64,000 bases of DNA from BOG-908 sp965198855 (GCA_965198855.1 CBDAPZ010000001.1:2170001-2234000); one strand, 5' to 3'; positions 1 through 8,584 are shown, counted from the stretch's first letter. Numbers and translations are program-made. The notes: generated from the sequence alone by a model not told the origin.

Positions 1-1
1 C

Positions 2-2257
2 GGGCGCGACGCGCTCGATGCGTTCACGCGGGCGCTGCTGTCGGCGGCACGCGGCTGCTGGCCAGACCGCTGGAGCGTGATCGAGCCGCGGCCGATCACG
101 CTGGCGAGCTGGGTGGGCTACGATACCGACGGACGCAACGATATCGGCTGGTGGGATACGCTGCGGCTGCGGCTGACGATGAAGAAGCTGCAGCTGGAGC
201 GCGGCCGCGCTCAGGTGTCGGATTTGCCGGGTAAGGAGGCACTCTCCGCGCGGCTGGAGCGGGCAATCGTGGCTGTCGACGGTCAGATCGCCGCCTGCCC
301 GACCAAGGCCGATGCAACGCAGACGGAGGCCTTTGCGCACGCGCTGGTGCATGGGCACGAAGCGGCGCTGGTATCTCCGGCTCCCCTCGCCCCGCTTTTC
401 TCGGCGGCGATGCAGGCGGCGGACGAGGAAAGCCGGATGAGCTATGCGGTGATACGTGCCGGGTTCACGGCGCACGGATTGTCGCTGGCGCACACGCATG
501 TGCGGCTGAATTCGTCGCAGATCCATAATGCGGTGCGGCTGCGGCTGGGGCTCGATTCAGCGCCGGAAGATCGCGCGCAGCGGCGCACGTTGCTTTCCAC
601 CATCAACACGGCGCTGGAGAAAGTGCATGCGGTGCCGGTGGATTTCGGCTCCATCCTGGCCGAGCAGGCATCGGCGACGCGGCTGCTGATGACGGTGGCG
701 CAGATCGTGAAGCATATCGATTCGTCTGCGCCGGTGCGGTTCCTCATTGCGGAGACGGAGAGCGGATATACGCTCCTCTGCGCGCTTTGGTTGGCAAAGC
801 TGTTCGGTGTCGAGAAGAACATCGAGATCAGCCCATTGTTCGAGACGGCGGATGCGCTGGAACATGGGGCGCGCATTCTCGAGGAGGCGCTGCGGAGCCC
901 GCATTACCGGGCGTATCTGCGTGCGACCGGGCGGATGGCGCTGCAATTCGGCTATTCCGATTCCGGGCGGTACGTCGGCCAGCTGGCGGCGAGCTATCTG
1001 ATCGAGCGGTTGCGGCTGAAGGTGGCGGAGCTGCTGGTGCGGCATAAACTCACCGATGTGGAGCTGGTGCTGTTCGATACGCATGGCGAGAGCATCGGCC
1101 GTGGGGCGCATCCGAGCTCGCTGCTGGATCGGTTGCGGTATTTGTCGCCCAGCGTGGCGCGCAAGGCTTTTTCCACGGCGCATATTTTTTCGCGCGAGGA
1201 GAGCGCGTTCCAGGGTGGCGACGGGTACGTGTTTTTCGGCACGCGGGAACTGGCCTTGGCCACGATCTCACGCGTGGCCAAGCACGCTTTTGCGACCGTG
1301 CCGAAATCCGAGGATCCGATATACGACGAGCCGGATTTTTCAGCGGATTTCTTCACCTCGATCGGCATGTCGATGCAGGATTTGGTGGAGGACCCCGGCT
1401 ATGCGTCGCTGCTGGGTGCGTTCGGGCCGGCTTTGCTGGATCCTTCGGGGTCGCGGCCTTCGGCGCGCCAATCGGATTCGGGTGGGCCGGCGGTCATACG
1501 GCATCCGCGCGAGCTGCGGGCGATCCCAAACAATGCGATTTTGCAGCAGCTGGGCTGGTGCGCGAACACGTTGCAGGGGGTGGGAGCCGCGGCGGCGCGG
1601 AGTCCGGAGCAGTTCGTGGATATGCTCGAGCAGAGCCCGCGGTTTCGCCGGGCGATGGATTTTGCCCGGCATGCGCTGAAGCATTCGGATCTGGATGTGT
1701 TGCGCGCGGTGATTGCGATGCTCGATCCGGGGTCTTGGCTGGATCGGGCAGCGCATGCGCGGCGGCCTGGTCGGGCGCGGGCGCTGACGGAGGTGGCGCG
1801 CGCGCTGGAGCAGCTGGATATGTGGGCGCCGGCGCAGGCGATGTTCCGCCGCATACAGGCGGACCATGTGCAGTTGCGGGGGGCGTGGCCCGGGGCGCCG
1901 AAGATGGAGACGAGCGAAATGCTGCTGCATGCGCTGCGGATCGCGTTGATCGGGCGGATCTGGCTGCTATCGACGGCGATCCCCGAGTTTTCGCCGCGGC
2001 ATGGGACGACACGGGAAGCGCTGGCGTTGCGGCTGTTGCGGCTTGACGTGCCTGGTGCGCTTGCCATTCTGGCCGAAGTGTTTCCGTCCATGCCTGACCC
2101 CAGTGCCACGCGCGACTATGCCGAGCCGCGTGGCCCGCGGGCGGCCGCCTCGTATCAGCGGGAGCACGAGACCATTCTGGGGCCATTAGAGGGATTGTTT
2201 GGATTGCTACGAGAGATTGGAACGGCTGTGACGCATAGAGTCGGCGCCTTCGGTTGA
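2..2257 (+). CDS. ppc: Phosphoenolpyruvate carboxylase, divergent, 5'-truncated by window edge
   Basis: Likely PEP carboxylase, which carboxylates PEP to oxaloacetate to refill the TCA cycle. The frame is open from base 2, so the GTG at 77 is internal and the true start lies outside the window. Family landmarks read in order: PITLASWVGYDTDGRND (E. coli equivalent RFTSWMGGDRDGNP), LFDTHGESIGRGA (equivalent LFHGRGGSIGRGG), and ELRAIPNNAILQQLGW (equivalent SLRAIPWIFAWTQ). The second arginine of the glycine loop is kept, but the His and first Arg of that loop are replaced by Asp and His. The N-terminal FTAHPT histidine region is not visible. It overlaps the downstream permease reading frame by a few bases. 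Family assignment is good; activity is uncertain because of the loop substitutions. Confidence 0.75.
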   Translation, partial: GRDALDAFTRALLSAARGCWPDRWSVIEPRPITLASWVGYDTDGRNDIGWWDTLRLRLTMKKLQLERGRAQVSDLPGKEALSARLERAIVAVDGQIAACPTKADATQTEAFAHALVHGHEAALVSPAPLAPLFSAAMQAADEESRMSYAVIRAGFTAHGLSLAHTHVRLNSSQIHNAVRLRLGLDSAPEDRAQRRTLLSTINTALEKVHAVPVDFGSILAEQASATRLLMTVAQIVKHIDSSAPVRFLIAETESGYTLLCALWLAKLFGVEKNIEISPLFETADALEHGARILEEALRSPHYRAYLRATGRMALQFGYSDSGRYVGQLAASYLIERLRLKVAELLVRHKLTDVELVLFDTHGESIGRGAHPSSLLDRLRYLSPSVARKAFSTAHIFSREESAFQGGDGYVFFGTRELALATISRVAKHAFATVPKSEDPIYDEPDFSADFFTSIGMSMQDLVEDPGYASLLGAFGPALLDPSGSRPSARQSDSGGPAVIRHPRELRAIPNNAILQQLGWCANTLQGVGAAAARSPEQFVDMLEQSPRFRRAMDFARHALKHSDLDVLRAVIAMLDPGSWLDRAAHARRPGRARALTEVARALEQLDMWAPAQAMFRRIQADHVQLRGAWPGAPKMETSEMLLHALRIALIGRIWLLSTAIPEFSPRHGTTREALALRLLRLDVPGALAILAEVFPSMPDPSATRDYAEPRGPRAAASYQREHETILGPLEGLFGLLREIGTAVTHRVGAFG

Positions 2258-2259
2258 AC

Positions 2260-2335
2260 ATGCCTTTAAATCCCGGCGGTTTGGGGCCTCAGGCCCCAAC
2301 GGGTTCCAAGGGCAGAGCCCTTGGCCTTTTTCGCC
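2260..2335 (+). repeat. GC-rich dispersed repeat forming the permease N-terminus
   Basis: Shares TGCCTTTAAAT, a GGGGCC/GGCCCC palindrome and the core AAGGGCAGAGCCCTTGGCCT with elements at 24234-24393, 46582-46680 (inverted), 15227-15255 and 60771-60803. Here it lies inside a reading frame and is translated. Confidence 0.65.
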
Positions 2336-3771
2336 TGAAGCCCGTTGATGCTTTATTGGCGGATAGTAACGCCGACGAAGACCCGCACGGCGGCGGCCAC
2401 CTGCAGCGCACTTTGGGTTTACGCAATCTCGTGTGTTTCGGCGTGGGCTCCGCCGTGGGTGTGTCGTTGTTCGTGCAGACGGGGCCGGAGGCGGCGTTGC
2501 ATGCGGGGCCGGCGGTGGCTTTGTCGTTCGTGATCGCGTCGTTTGCGTGTTTGCTCGCCGCCCTTTGCTATGCGGAGTTTGCGAGCCTCGTGCCGGTGGC
2601 GGGCAGTGCGTATTCCTATGCCTATGCGACGCTGGGCGAGGGTGTGGCGTGGCTGATCGGCTGGTGTCTGCTGCTGGAATATCTGATGTCCGGGTCGCTG
2701 GTGGCGATCGGGTGGTCGGGGTATGCGACGTCGACGCTGCATAGTTTCGGGATCGATCTGCCCAACGCTATCACCGGCGCGCCGTTGGCGGTGGTGGATG
2801 GGCATGTGGTTTCCAGCGGCAAGGTTCTGGATCTGCCGGCGGTGCTGATCACGCTGTTCACGGCGTGGCTGATCATGCGCGGCACGCGGCTTTCAGCTCA
2901 GGTGAACGATGTGGTGGTGGGGCTGAAGGTTCTTGCCATCCTCGCGGTAATCATCGGGGCGCTGCCGTATATCCATCCGCATAACTGGGTGCCGTTCGTG
3001 CCGCCGAACACCGGCGTTTCCGGAAGTTTCGGGTATTCCGGGGTGATGCGCGCGGCGGGGATTTTGTTTTTCGCTTATGTAGGTTTCGATTCGATTTCTA
3101 CGCTTGGGCAGGAGACGAAGAACCCGCAAAAAACCATTCCCCTGGCGTTGATGCTGTCTTTGGCGGTGTGTGTGTTGCTGTATGTGGGTGTGGCGCTGAC
3201 GATGACGGGCATCGCCGATTACCACACACTGAACGTGGCCGACCCGATTGCCGAGGCGATGCGCGCGCAGGGGCCGCAGCTGGCCTGGGCGCGGTGGTGT
3301 GTGAGCATTGTGGCGGTGTTCGGGCTGGTGTCGGTGTTGCTGGTGACGCTGTTAGGCCAGGTGCGGATTTTTTACGCCATGGGGCGGGATGGATTGTTGC
3401 CGCCGGCGTTCGCAAAAATTCATCCGCGGTATAACACGCCGTATGTCGGCACGATTGTGACGGGCGTTGGGGCGGCGTTGTTTGCGGGGCTGTTCCCGCT
3501 GGATCTGTTGGGAGATCTGGTATCGATCGGGACGTTGCTGGCGTTTGCGGTGGTCTCGATCGGGGTGTTGATTTTGCGGCGGACAATGCCGGATGCGAAG
3601 CGGGTTTTTAGGACGCCGTTTATGCCGTGGACGCCAATTTTGGCGGTGGTGGCGTGTGTGTGGCTGATGTTCTCGCTTTCCGACTCAACGTGGGTGCGGC
3701 TGGCGATGTGGTTGGTGGCGGGGGGGGTTGTTTATGCGGCGTATGGGTATCGGCATTCTAAGTTGAGGTAG
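2260..3771 (+). CDS. APC-superfamily amino-acid permease (cationic amino-acid transporter type)
   Basis: Inner-membrane amino-acid transporter of the APC superfamily, closest in style to the CAT/YfnA group, with about 12 hydrophobic segments across 500 residues. The conserved N-terminal helix appears as LVCFGVGSAVGVSLFVQTGP, preceded by the typical cytoplasmic LFRLKPVDALL and RTLGLRN segments. The ATG at 2260 is preferred over the TTG at 2254. The first ~25 codons coincide with a GC-rich dispersed repeat, and the repeat copy near 24325 carries the same TGCCTTTAAAT string as this start region. No ATG, GTG or TTG lies between the repeat and the conserved LFRLKP, so the repeat seems to supply the start. 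The gene abuts ppc. Substrate cannot be read from sequence. Confidence 0.85.
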   Translation: MPLNPGGLGPQAPTGSKGRALGLFRLKPVDALLADSNADEDPHGGGHLQRTLGLRNLVCFGVGSAVGVSLFVQTGPEAALHAGPAVALSFVIASFACLLAALCYAEFASLVPVAGSAYSYAYATLGEGVAWLIGWCLLLEYLMSGSLVAIGWSGYATSTLHSFGIDLPNAITGAPLAVVDGHVVSSGKVLDLPAVLITLFTAWLIMRGTRLSAQVNDVVVGLKVLAILAVIIGALPYIHPHNWVPFVPPNTGVSGSFGYSGVMRAAGILFFAYVGFDSISTLGQETKNPQKTIPLALMLSLAVCVLLYVGVALTMTGIADYHTLNVADPIAEAMRAQGPQLAWARWCVSIVAVFGLVSVLLVTLLGQVRIFYAMGRDGLLPPAFAKIHPRYNTPYVGTIVTGVGAALFAGLFPLDLLGDLVSIGTLLAFAVVSIGVLILRRTMPDAKRVFRTPFMPWTPILAVVACVWLMFSLSDSTWVRLAMWLVAGGVVYAAYGYRHSKLR

Positions 3772-3895
3772 GCGCCATGCGTTTGCGTTCACCATCGGTG
3801 TTCACTGAGGCTCTTTTGCAAAAAAGCTAGTATTTATTTGGATGACTTTGCGAGTTTAGGCAGGATTGATATGAATAAAAAAGGAACAACTAAAA

Positions 3896-4732
3896 TTGCC
3901 AAGCTCCACGTATGAGACTGTCGTAAAGGCAGCGATAGACTTCCTTAAGTCGACTGACAGCAAAGGCCGCGATTCAGCAAAATCGAGTAAGCAAGTTGTC
4001 AGAGCAATACGAGACAAAATAACGTGCGATGAGCTTAAGCTGGATGTGACCGATGGAACAATCCTCTGTTACTTGAGCGCAGCCGCAAATAATGACCTTA
4101 ACTCTGGTATGGAAAGCGGCGGTCGGCGCGGTGGTTACTGGTACGAAAAGCCGTCAGAAGAAACACCCCCACCGCAGATAGAAAAGACCGAGATTGACTC
4201 TGGCCCAGGAGTCAAGACCACCGTTGTCGAAAGGGATCTATATCCTCTGATGGCTCTCTGGTTAGAGCAAAAGGGCTACAAAGCGAAAGACACGTCCGCT
4301 TTGAAAAGCGGTGGCAAATGGGGAAACCCCGACATTGTTGGCGCGGAACGTGTTGACCTGCTGGGCGCAGTAGAAATCGATCTGGTTTCCTGCGAGGTGA
4401 AGCTCGCAGAAAAAAACTGGGAAGAAGTCATTTTTGAGGCCATTTCGCACAAGAGGTTCGTCAACCGCTCCTGGTTTTGCTATCGAGTTTCGGAAGAAGA
4501 CCTTCCGCTTCCAAAAGGCATTGAATATTATGCTGAACGTTACAGAGTTGGCGTCGTTCAGATAGAATTATCTGACAATCAATTAATCAGCTTGAAAAAC
4601 GGTTTGATTGCACCCCTGGACATGATCGACAATGTAGTAGAGCGTATTCCCGCACTTTACGATTACGTTCCTCTTCGGGAACAACGCGAACTCATTAACA
4701 GGGCAGGTATTAGTACGACAATTTCGTTCTAG
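3896..4732 (+). CDS. Putative winged-helix / PD-(D/E)XK nuclease-like protein
   Basis: Protein of 278 residues that I cannot assign to a named family. Residues 1-85 look like a winged-helix domain (ETVVKAAIDFLK, a basic helix, then a GGYWYE wing). Residues 105-200 look like a PD-(D/E)XK core: Glu112, GNPDIVG with Asp146, and CEVKL with Glu167 and Lys169, followed by a helix. This order suggests a DNA-reading nuclease, as in restriction-type or HARE-HTH-linked enzymes. The start is a TTG with AAGGAAC upstream; an ATG at 3871 is out of frame and reads only 14 codons. Base composition is clearly richer in A/T than in the neighbours, which suggests horizontal transfer. It precedes a DUF4062 gene by 165 bases on the same strand. 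The nuclease role is inference from motif order. Confidence 0.6.
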   Translation: MPSSTYETVVKAAIDFLKSTDSKGRDSAKSSKQVVRAIRDKITCDELKLDVTDGTILCYLSAAANNDLNSGMESGGRRGGYWYEKPSEETPPPQIEKTEIDSGPGVKTTVVERDLYPLMALWLEQKGYKAKDTSALKSGGKWGNPDIVGAERVDLLGAVEIDLVSCEVKLAEKNWEEVIFEAISHKRFVNRSWFCYRVSEEDLPLPKGIEYYAERYRVGVVQIELSDNQLISLKNGLIAPLDMIDNVVERIPALYDYVPLREQRELINRAGISTTISF

Positions 4733-4897
4733 AATGAATGGTTTTCTCAGTTACGCAGAAGGCAGCCTTGAAAGACAAAATGGCTTTTATCGTTTTAAGT
4801 GCAATGCCAGAGAGCAAGCATCATGCGTTTGCCGAGCAGTTCTTGCCTGGGCTTGATAGATAAGCAGAAGTTTTTAATGCTGGGAGTCCAAACGTAA

Positions 4898-5932
4898 ATG
4901 GCTAGGCCGAGAGTGTTTGTTAGCTCGACATTTTACGACCTCAAATATGCGAGAGCAATACTGGAAAGTTTTATCCAAGAGATGGGCTTTGATCCAGTGC
5001 TTAACGAGCACGGGCACATACCATTTGGTTCAAAAGAAGCTTTAGAGAAGTATTGCTATAACGAAATAACTAAGGTGCATATACTTGTCTCCATAGTGGG
5101 CGGCCGATTTGGGACGAAAGCCCACGACACCGAATTCTCGATTTCTCACACTGAACTAAGCACGGCGATTAAATTAGGCAAGCAAGTTTATGTCTTTGTT
5201 GAAAATTCTGTGCTTTCGGAATACCAAACCTACCTCAAAAATAAGCATTTATCTGGAATTCAATATACTCACGTTGATAATCCGAAAGTCTATGAATTTC
5301 TAGAAAAGATTTACGCGTTGCCATTCAACAATCAGATCGCCGGCTTTGATAATATAGCTTTTATAACTCGCTACCTCAAGGAGCAATGGGCCGGACTTTT
5401 CGAAAACTATCTAGACCAACAAGGGAGCGCTGGAATATTGGATATCATGCAAAAAATGCAAAGCACAACCAATACCTTGCGCGACTTGGTAGATTTATTG
5501 AGGACGCAAGCATCGTCGTCTCAGGAAAGCCAAGGTATTAAAGAGCAAGCATTAGATTCGATTATTATTCAAAACCACCCTCTCTTTCCATCACTCAAGC
5601 GATTATTACGTATAGTATACCGAGTGTTTTTCACCAGTGCTCAGGAGATGGAGCAGTGGTTAAAAGGCTCACGCTCGCTGAGTGTTGTAGATAAAGCTCA
5701 TTGGGACGATCCAACCGTGCGCGAATACGTTCATGAACGCACATTCGGTGCATATAAAGAGGATTGGATACTTAAAATTTCAGATGAGATTTTTGACGAT
5801 TTTGGAAACTTGAGGCCGATGCTGCCCGGCGACTGGAACGATAACTGGGTCTCATATACAAAGTTAGGCGATGTCGTACCGCCGGAGCCACCGACCGAAA
5901 GCTCGTCACTGGACGATGAAATACCGTTTTGA
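4898..5932 (+). CDS. DUF4062 domain protein (TIR/nucleotide-processing-like N-terminus)
   Basis: Protein of 344 residues. The start RPRVFVSSTFYDLKYARAIL and the following HILVSIVGGRFG and SISHTELSTAIKLGKQVYVFV are characteristic of DUF4062, a Rossmann/TIR-like domain often found at the N-terminus of STAND NTPases and in conflict systems. Here no NTPase follows. Residues ~175-225 look like a coiled coil rich in Gln/Ser/Leu, and the C-terminal ~120 residues are unrecognised and end in an acidic tail. Composition is AT-rich like the gene before it, and both lie on the same strand in one island, so they may form a module with a sensor or effector role for this protein. Domain call is confident; function is unknown. 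Confidence 0.75.
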   Translation: MARPRVFVSSTFYDLKYARAILESFIQEMGFDPVLNEHGHIPFGSKEALEKYCYNEITKVHILVSIVGGRFGTKAHDTEFSISHTELSTAIKLGKQVYVFVENSVLSEYQTYLKNKHLSGIQYTHVDNPKVYEFLEKIYALPFNNQIAGFDNIAFITRYLKEQWAGLFENYLDQQGSAGILDIMQKMQSTTNTLRDLVDLLRTQASSSQESQGIKEQALDSIIIQNHPLFPSLKRLLRIVYRVFFTSAQEMEQWLKGSRSLSVVDKAHWDDPTVREYVHERTFGAYKEDWILKISDEIFDDFGNLRPMLPGDWNDNWVSYTKLGDVVPPEPPTESSSLDDEIPF

Positions 5933-6001
5933 GTGCGCCGTTTTGCTGGTAAGTTCAAGCGCTTACGTGATCTTCCACGTAGGTATGGACTGCTAGCAAG
6001 C

Positions 6002-6119
6002 GTAGGGTGGGCTGCTCGCAGCCTACCAACTTCCCCTTACATCCTCATGTGCGCAATGGTCTCCGCGAAAGCCGGGGCGATCGTCCCGCTCGTGGTGGGA
6101 TGCTAGCAGCCCACCCTAC
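6002..6119. repeat. Paired inverted REP palindromes (BIME-like) beside the RAYT gene
   Basis: GTAGGGTGGGCTGC at 6002-6015 is mirrored by GCAGCCCACCCTAC at 6106-6119, with further matching bases inward. A third copy lies at 6796-6823 on the other side of the transposase gene, the arrangement expected for RAYT-associated REPs. Confidence 0.75.
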
Positions 6120-6140
6120 GCGGAAGACACGACACTCCGT

Positions 6141-6701
6141 TCACGGCATTGAGCCATCTACATCGGCGGCCGGCCGCTCGCCAAACTCACCCTCCGGCTC
6201 GGGCGCGGGCATTTCGTCCGCGGCGATCTCGCCGCGTGCCACAGCGCGGTGATAGCTGGAATAGGGCCAAAGGCGCGGATGCGGCACCAACCCATGCTTG
6301 ACCGGGTTGAAATGAACGTAATCCATATGAGCGCCAAAATCCGCATCGTCGCGAATCATGTGCTCCCAGAAACGGCGTTGCCAGATGCCGCGCTCCCGTC
6401 TCGCTTTGCGGGAAACCGAAAGGTTCTCGCGGCCATCCAGATGCCAGGAAAACAAGCGCTTGATGACAGCCCATCGCGTTGAAAAGTCGCTGTCCCCTTC
6501 AGGTAGGGTCCAGACAGCATGAAGGTGATCCGGTAAGACCACCCAGGAGTCGATCGTAAAGGGGCGCCGTGCGCGCGTGAGCGCCACGGCACGGCGCAAT
6601 ACGGCGATCTCGCGCACCAGGCGGTCGCTTCGCCGGTCGGCGAGATTGACGGTGAAGAAATAGCAGGCGCCGGGGATGCGTAACCGCCGGTAATCGGGCA
6701 T
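6141..6701 (-). CDS. REP-associated tyrosine transposase (RAYT, Y1_Tnp)
   Basis: Single-strand transposase of the IS200/IS605-like Y1 group, thought to move or maintain REP palindromes. The 186-residue product shows N-terminal FFTVNLADRRSDRLV, the HUH metal motif LPDHLHAVWTLP (His59, His61) and DYVHFNPVKHGLV with the likely catalytic Tyr128, then HPRLWPYSSYH. Length is typical of the family. The frame stays open upstream to 6833, but that part translates the REP palindrome, so the ATG at 6701 in front of PDYRRLRIPG is chosen. REP copies flank both sides and others are scattered through the window. It looks intact. Confidence 0.88.
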   Translation of the reverse strand: MPDYRRLRIPGACYFFTVNLADRRSDRLVREIAVLRRAVALTRARRPFTIDSWVVLPDHLHAVWTLPEGDSDFSTRWAVIKRLFSWHLDGRENLSVSRKARRERGIWQRRFWEHMIRDDADFGAHMDYVHFNPVKHGLVPHPRLWPYSSYHRAVARGEIAADEMPAPEPEGEFGERPAADVDGSMP

Positions 6702-6795
6702 TGGCGATGCTAACAGATGTGAGTTCGTAACGATACATCGAAAAGCGATGCGGCTGGTGGGGTTTGTGGAACCGGGGTATCGCCGTCTTGCTGGA

Positions 6796-6823
6796 GTGGT
6801 GGGCTGCAAGCAGCCCACCCTAC
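6796..6823. repeat. REP palindrome upstream of the RAYT gene
   Basis: GTGGTGGGCTGC followed by AA and GCAGCCCACCCTAC form a near-perfect hairpin matching the copies at 6002-6119. The rest of 6702-7008 holds nothing I recognise. Confidence 0.75.
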
Positions 6824-7205
6824 GTGGCTGCACCCGGTATCACAGCCCGGCAAAGATCGGCGCGCCGGTGGCTCCATACCGCAACGTGCCGGAGCCGGGC
6901 TTGCTTGCAGCACGGGACACGTCCCATCTGCCTCCCATTATGGATGGTGGATGGCACGGAGCAACCTTGCAGCGCCCACGAGCGGTGCGGCACCATGCAT
7001 CCTGAACATTGGCTAAGGAGGCCGAGCGCGCTCTCCTTGCGGAAACGGACGCGTTCTGCCGGCAGCAGAACAAAACCTTCCTTGCCATCGATATGCGGCC
7101 CGACGGCGACCCCTACACACCGTTTTATCCAACCGCCTTCGACGCGACGTTCCGGTGCGTGCCCGCTGCGCAATGGTCGGGATTTTTCCACGCCGAACGA
7201 AGAAA

Positions 7206-7243
7206 GCAGTTCTTTTTTGAAAAAAAGAACCAAAAAACTTTTA
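7206..7243 (+). repeat. AT-rich hairpin repeat, copy 1
   Basis: GTTCTTTTTTGAAAAAAAGAAC hairpin followed by CAAAAAACTTTT. Same family as copies at 7287, 11626, 20741, 30215, 36805, 42761, 53993 and 62025. It is inverted relative to the copy at 7287. Confidence 0.7.
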
Positions 7244-7286
7244 CCTCTTATTCCGCACGCCGCCGGATAAATCCGCGACAGCAACC

Positions 7287-7330
7287 TAAAAGTCTTTTGC
7301 TTCTTTTCTTCAGAAAAGAAGACCTTCCTT
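7287..7330 (-). repeat. AT-rich hairpin repeat, copy 2
   Basis: Reads TAAAAGTCTTTTG, then a CTTCTTTTC/GAAAAGAAG hairpin, then ACCTTCCTT. Opposite orientation to the copy 45 bases upstream. Confidence 0.7.
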
Positions 7331-7353
7331 GCTCACCGTCGAACGCGAAGTAA

Positions 7354-7742
7354 GCCCAGGTGCAACGCCAAACGGCATTGCACCCTACCCCTCCTCATCA
7401 CGCCGCTTCCAACGCGCTCTCCGCCCCGGACAATGGAAAGCGGGGAAAAGGAGATATCACCGCGGGGCACGGCGGTGGGTCGTCGTCATCATCGTCATCT
7501 CGGCGGTGCCGCCGCAATTGGTCTGGGTCCAAACTACGGAGCCACGAACTGAAAGAAGAGGCCCGGGCCACACGTTGATCAGTCCGAAACGAAGCGTTTG
7601 TGTCTTTCATCTCCTATCTCCCACGCAAGGGTCCCGCCAGTCTGATCATGCGACCGGGCATGGTGCTGATCACATGGCTTTGTTACGAAAACCCATCAGT
7701 CAGGTCCGGCCGCCTGAAAGCAGCCGGAACCTGTTTGCCTGA
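7354..7742. other. Stretch without a recognisable gene
   Basis: About 390 bases with only short, unconvincing frames. An imperfect REP-like palindrome (GGTGCAACGCC ... GGCATTGCACC) lies at about 7359-7386. Otherwise I see nothing supportable; it may be decayed accessory DNA next to the RAYT region. Confidence 0.5.
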
Positions 7743-8048
7743 TCAATGCTCCCAGTGTCCTCCCACTATGTTCCCGTTGGCATCCCGATGCTCGGGCACC
7801 CAGTGCCAATAGGGCTGTGCGTAGGGGTAGGGAGGCGCGTAGGGGTAATAGGCGTATGGCACGGCCGGATACACCGGTGCGCCTACGACCACCGGCGGCA
7901 GGCCTATGGTGATGCCACCATGCCATCCCCAGCCGGGCCCCCACCAGGCTTGAGCGGGTTTCGGCGTGAGAACGGCTAGCAGGACAGCGGCGCACACAGC
8001 GGCGCTTGCAGCCAGAGTACGGGACCGAGCAAAACATCCTTTCAACAT
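7743..8048 (-). CDS. Small secreted Tyr/Pro/Trp-rich protein
   Basis: A 101-residue product with a clear Sec signal peptide (basic start, SAAVCAAVLLAVLTPKPAQA, cleavage near AQA-WW). The mature part is rich in Pro, Tyr and Gly (VPYAYYPYAPPYPYAQPYW) and ends HWVPEHRDANGNIVGGHW. Such low-complexity aromatic proteins are common small periplasmic or outer-surface proteins in this group, and the HW/GGHW ending resembles the WXXGXW-type protein at 50203. The ATG at 8048 is preferred over 8060 because GGAGAG lies 6 bases upstream. Function unknown. Confidence 0.65.
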   Translation of the reverse strand: MLKGCFARSRTLAASAAVCAAVLLAVLTPKPAQAWWGPGWGWHGGITIGLPPVVVGAPVYPAVPYAYYPYAPPYPYAQPYWHWVPEHRDANGNIVGGHWEH

Positions 8049-8104
8049 TGCTCTCTCCATTGATGTAAATGAATGATCACCAGCAGACTCGACATGTCGC
8101 GGGA

Positions 8105-8584
8105 TCAGGCCGCTTGGCTCTCGATCCGGCTGGGCCGGTGTTCACCAGCCTCGCCTGCAATCTCGATCTGCCGCGGGCGCATGATTTCGGGGATCTCGCG
8201 CACGAGTTCTACCGTCAGCAATCCGTCAGCCAGGCTCGCCGACGTGACTTTGACATGGTCGGCAAGCTGAAAGGTTTGCTTGAAGGCGCGCGCGCCGATG
8301 CCTCGATGCAGGATTTCACGCGGCTCTGCGCTTGCATCGGCTGCCGCACGCTTCCCCTCGACAGTCAGAAGATTGCGTTCCGCGGTCAGGCTCAGCTCAT
8401 CACGGTTGAATCCGGCGACCGCAAGGACTATCTTGTAGAAATCCTTGCCGACTCGCTCGATATCGTAGGGTGGGAAAGTATCACTGCTCTGCTCGGCACG
8501 TGTCGCGGACTGCAAGATATCGAACACGCGGTCAAAGCCTATCGTCGAGCCAAACAGCGGCGCAAAATCATAACTCTGTCGCAT
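8105..8584 (-). CDS. Small heat-shock protein, Hsp20/IbpA type
   Basis: ATP-independent chaperone that holds unfolded proteins in oligomers. The 159-residue product starts MRQSYDFAPLFGSTIGFDRV, typical of IbpA-class N-termini, followed by the alpha-crystallin domain (YDIERVGKDFYKIVLAVAGF, then ADGLLTVELVREIPE). The start at 8584 is chosen because GGAGGA sits 7 bases before it; ATGs further upstream lie within or ahead of the Shine-Dalgarno. The leader is predicted to be a ROSE thermometer and a sigma70-like promoter lies upstream, so expression should be governed mainly by heat-melting of the mRNA. Confidence 0.88.
   Translation of the reverse strand: MRQSYDFAPLFGSTIGFDRVFDILQSATRAEQSSDTFPPYDIERVGKDFYKIVLAVAGFNRDELSLTAERNLLTVEGKRAAADASAEPREILHRGIGARAFKQTFQLADHVKVTSASLADGLLTVELVREIPEIMRPRQIEIAGEAGEHRPSRIESQAA

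Larger units (their letters stand above)
7009..7353 (+). pseudogene. Remnant of a small cysteine-containing protein read through repeats
   Basis: The first ~55 codons (ERALLAETDAFCRQQNKTFL, then TAFDATFRCVPA) have the look of a conserved C-terminal half of a small secreted or lipoprotein-type family with two spaced cysteines. There is an in-frame stop just before the TTG start, no signal peptide, and the rest of the frame merely translates two AT-rich hairpin repeats. I read it as a gene fragment, not an intact gene; no function can be given. Confidence 0.3.

Noticed and set aside
6702..6833. Upstream extension of the RAYT frame to 6833
   Set aside because: It translates the REP palindrome; the conserved start is at 6701.
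7398..7610. Short minus-strand frame with an Asp run
   Set aside because: No signal, no motif and simple-sequence content; probably not a gene.
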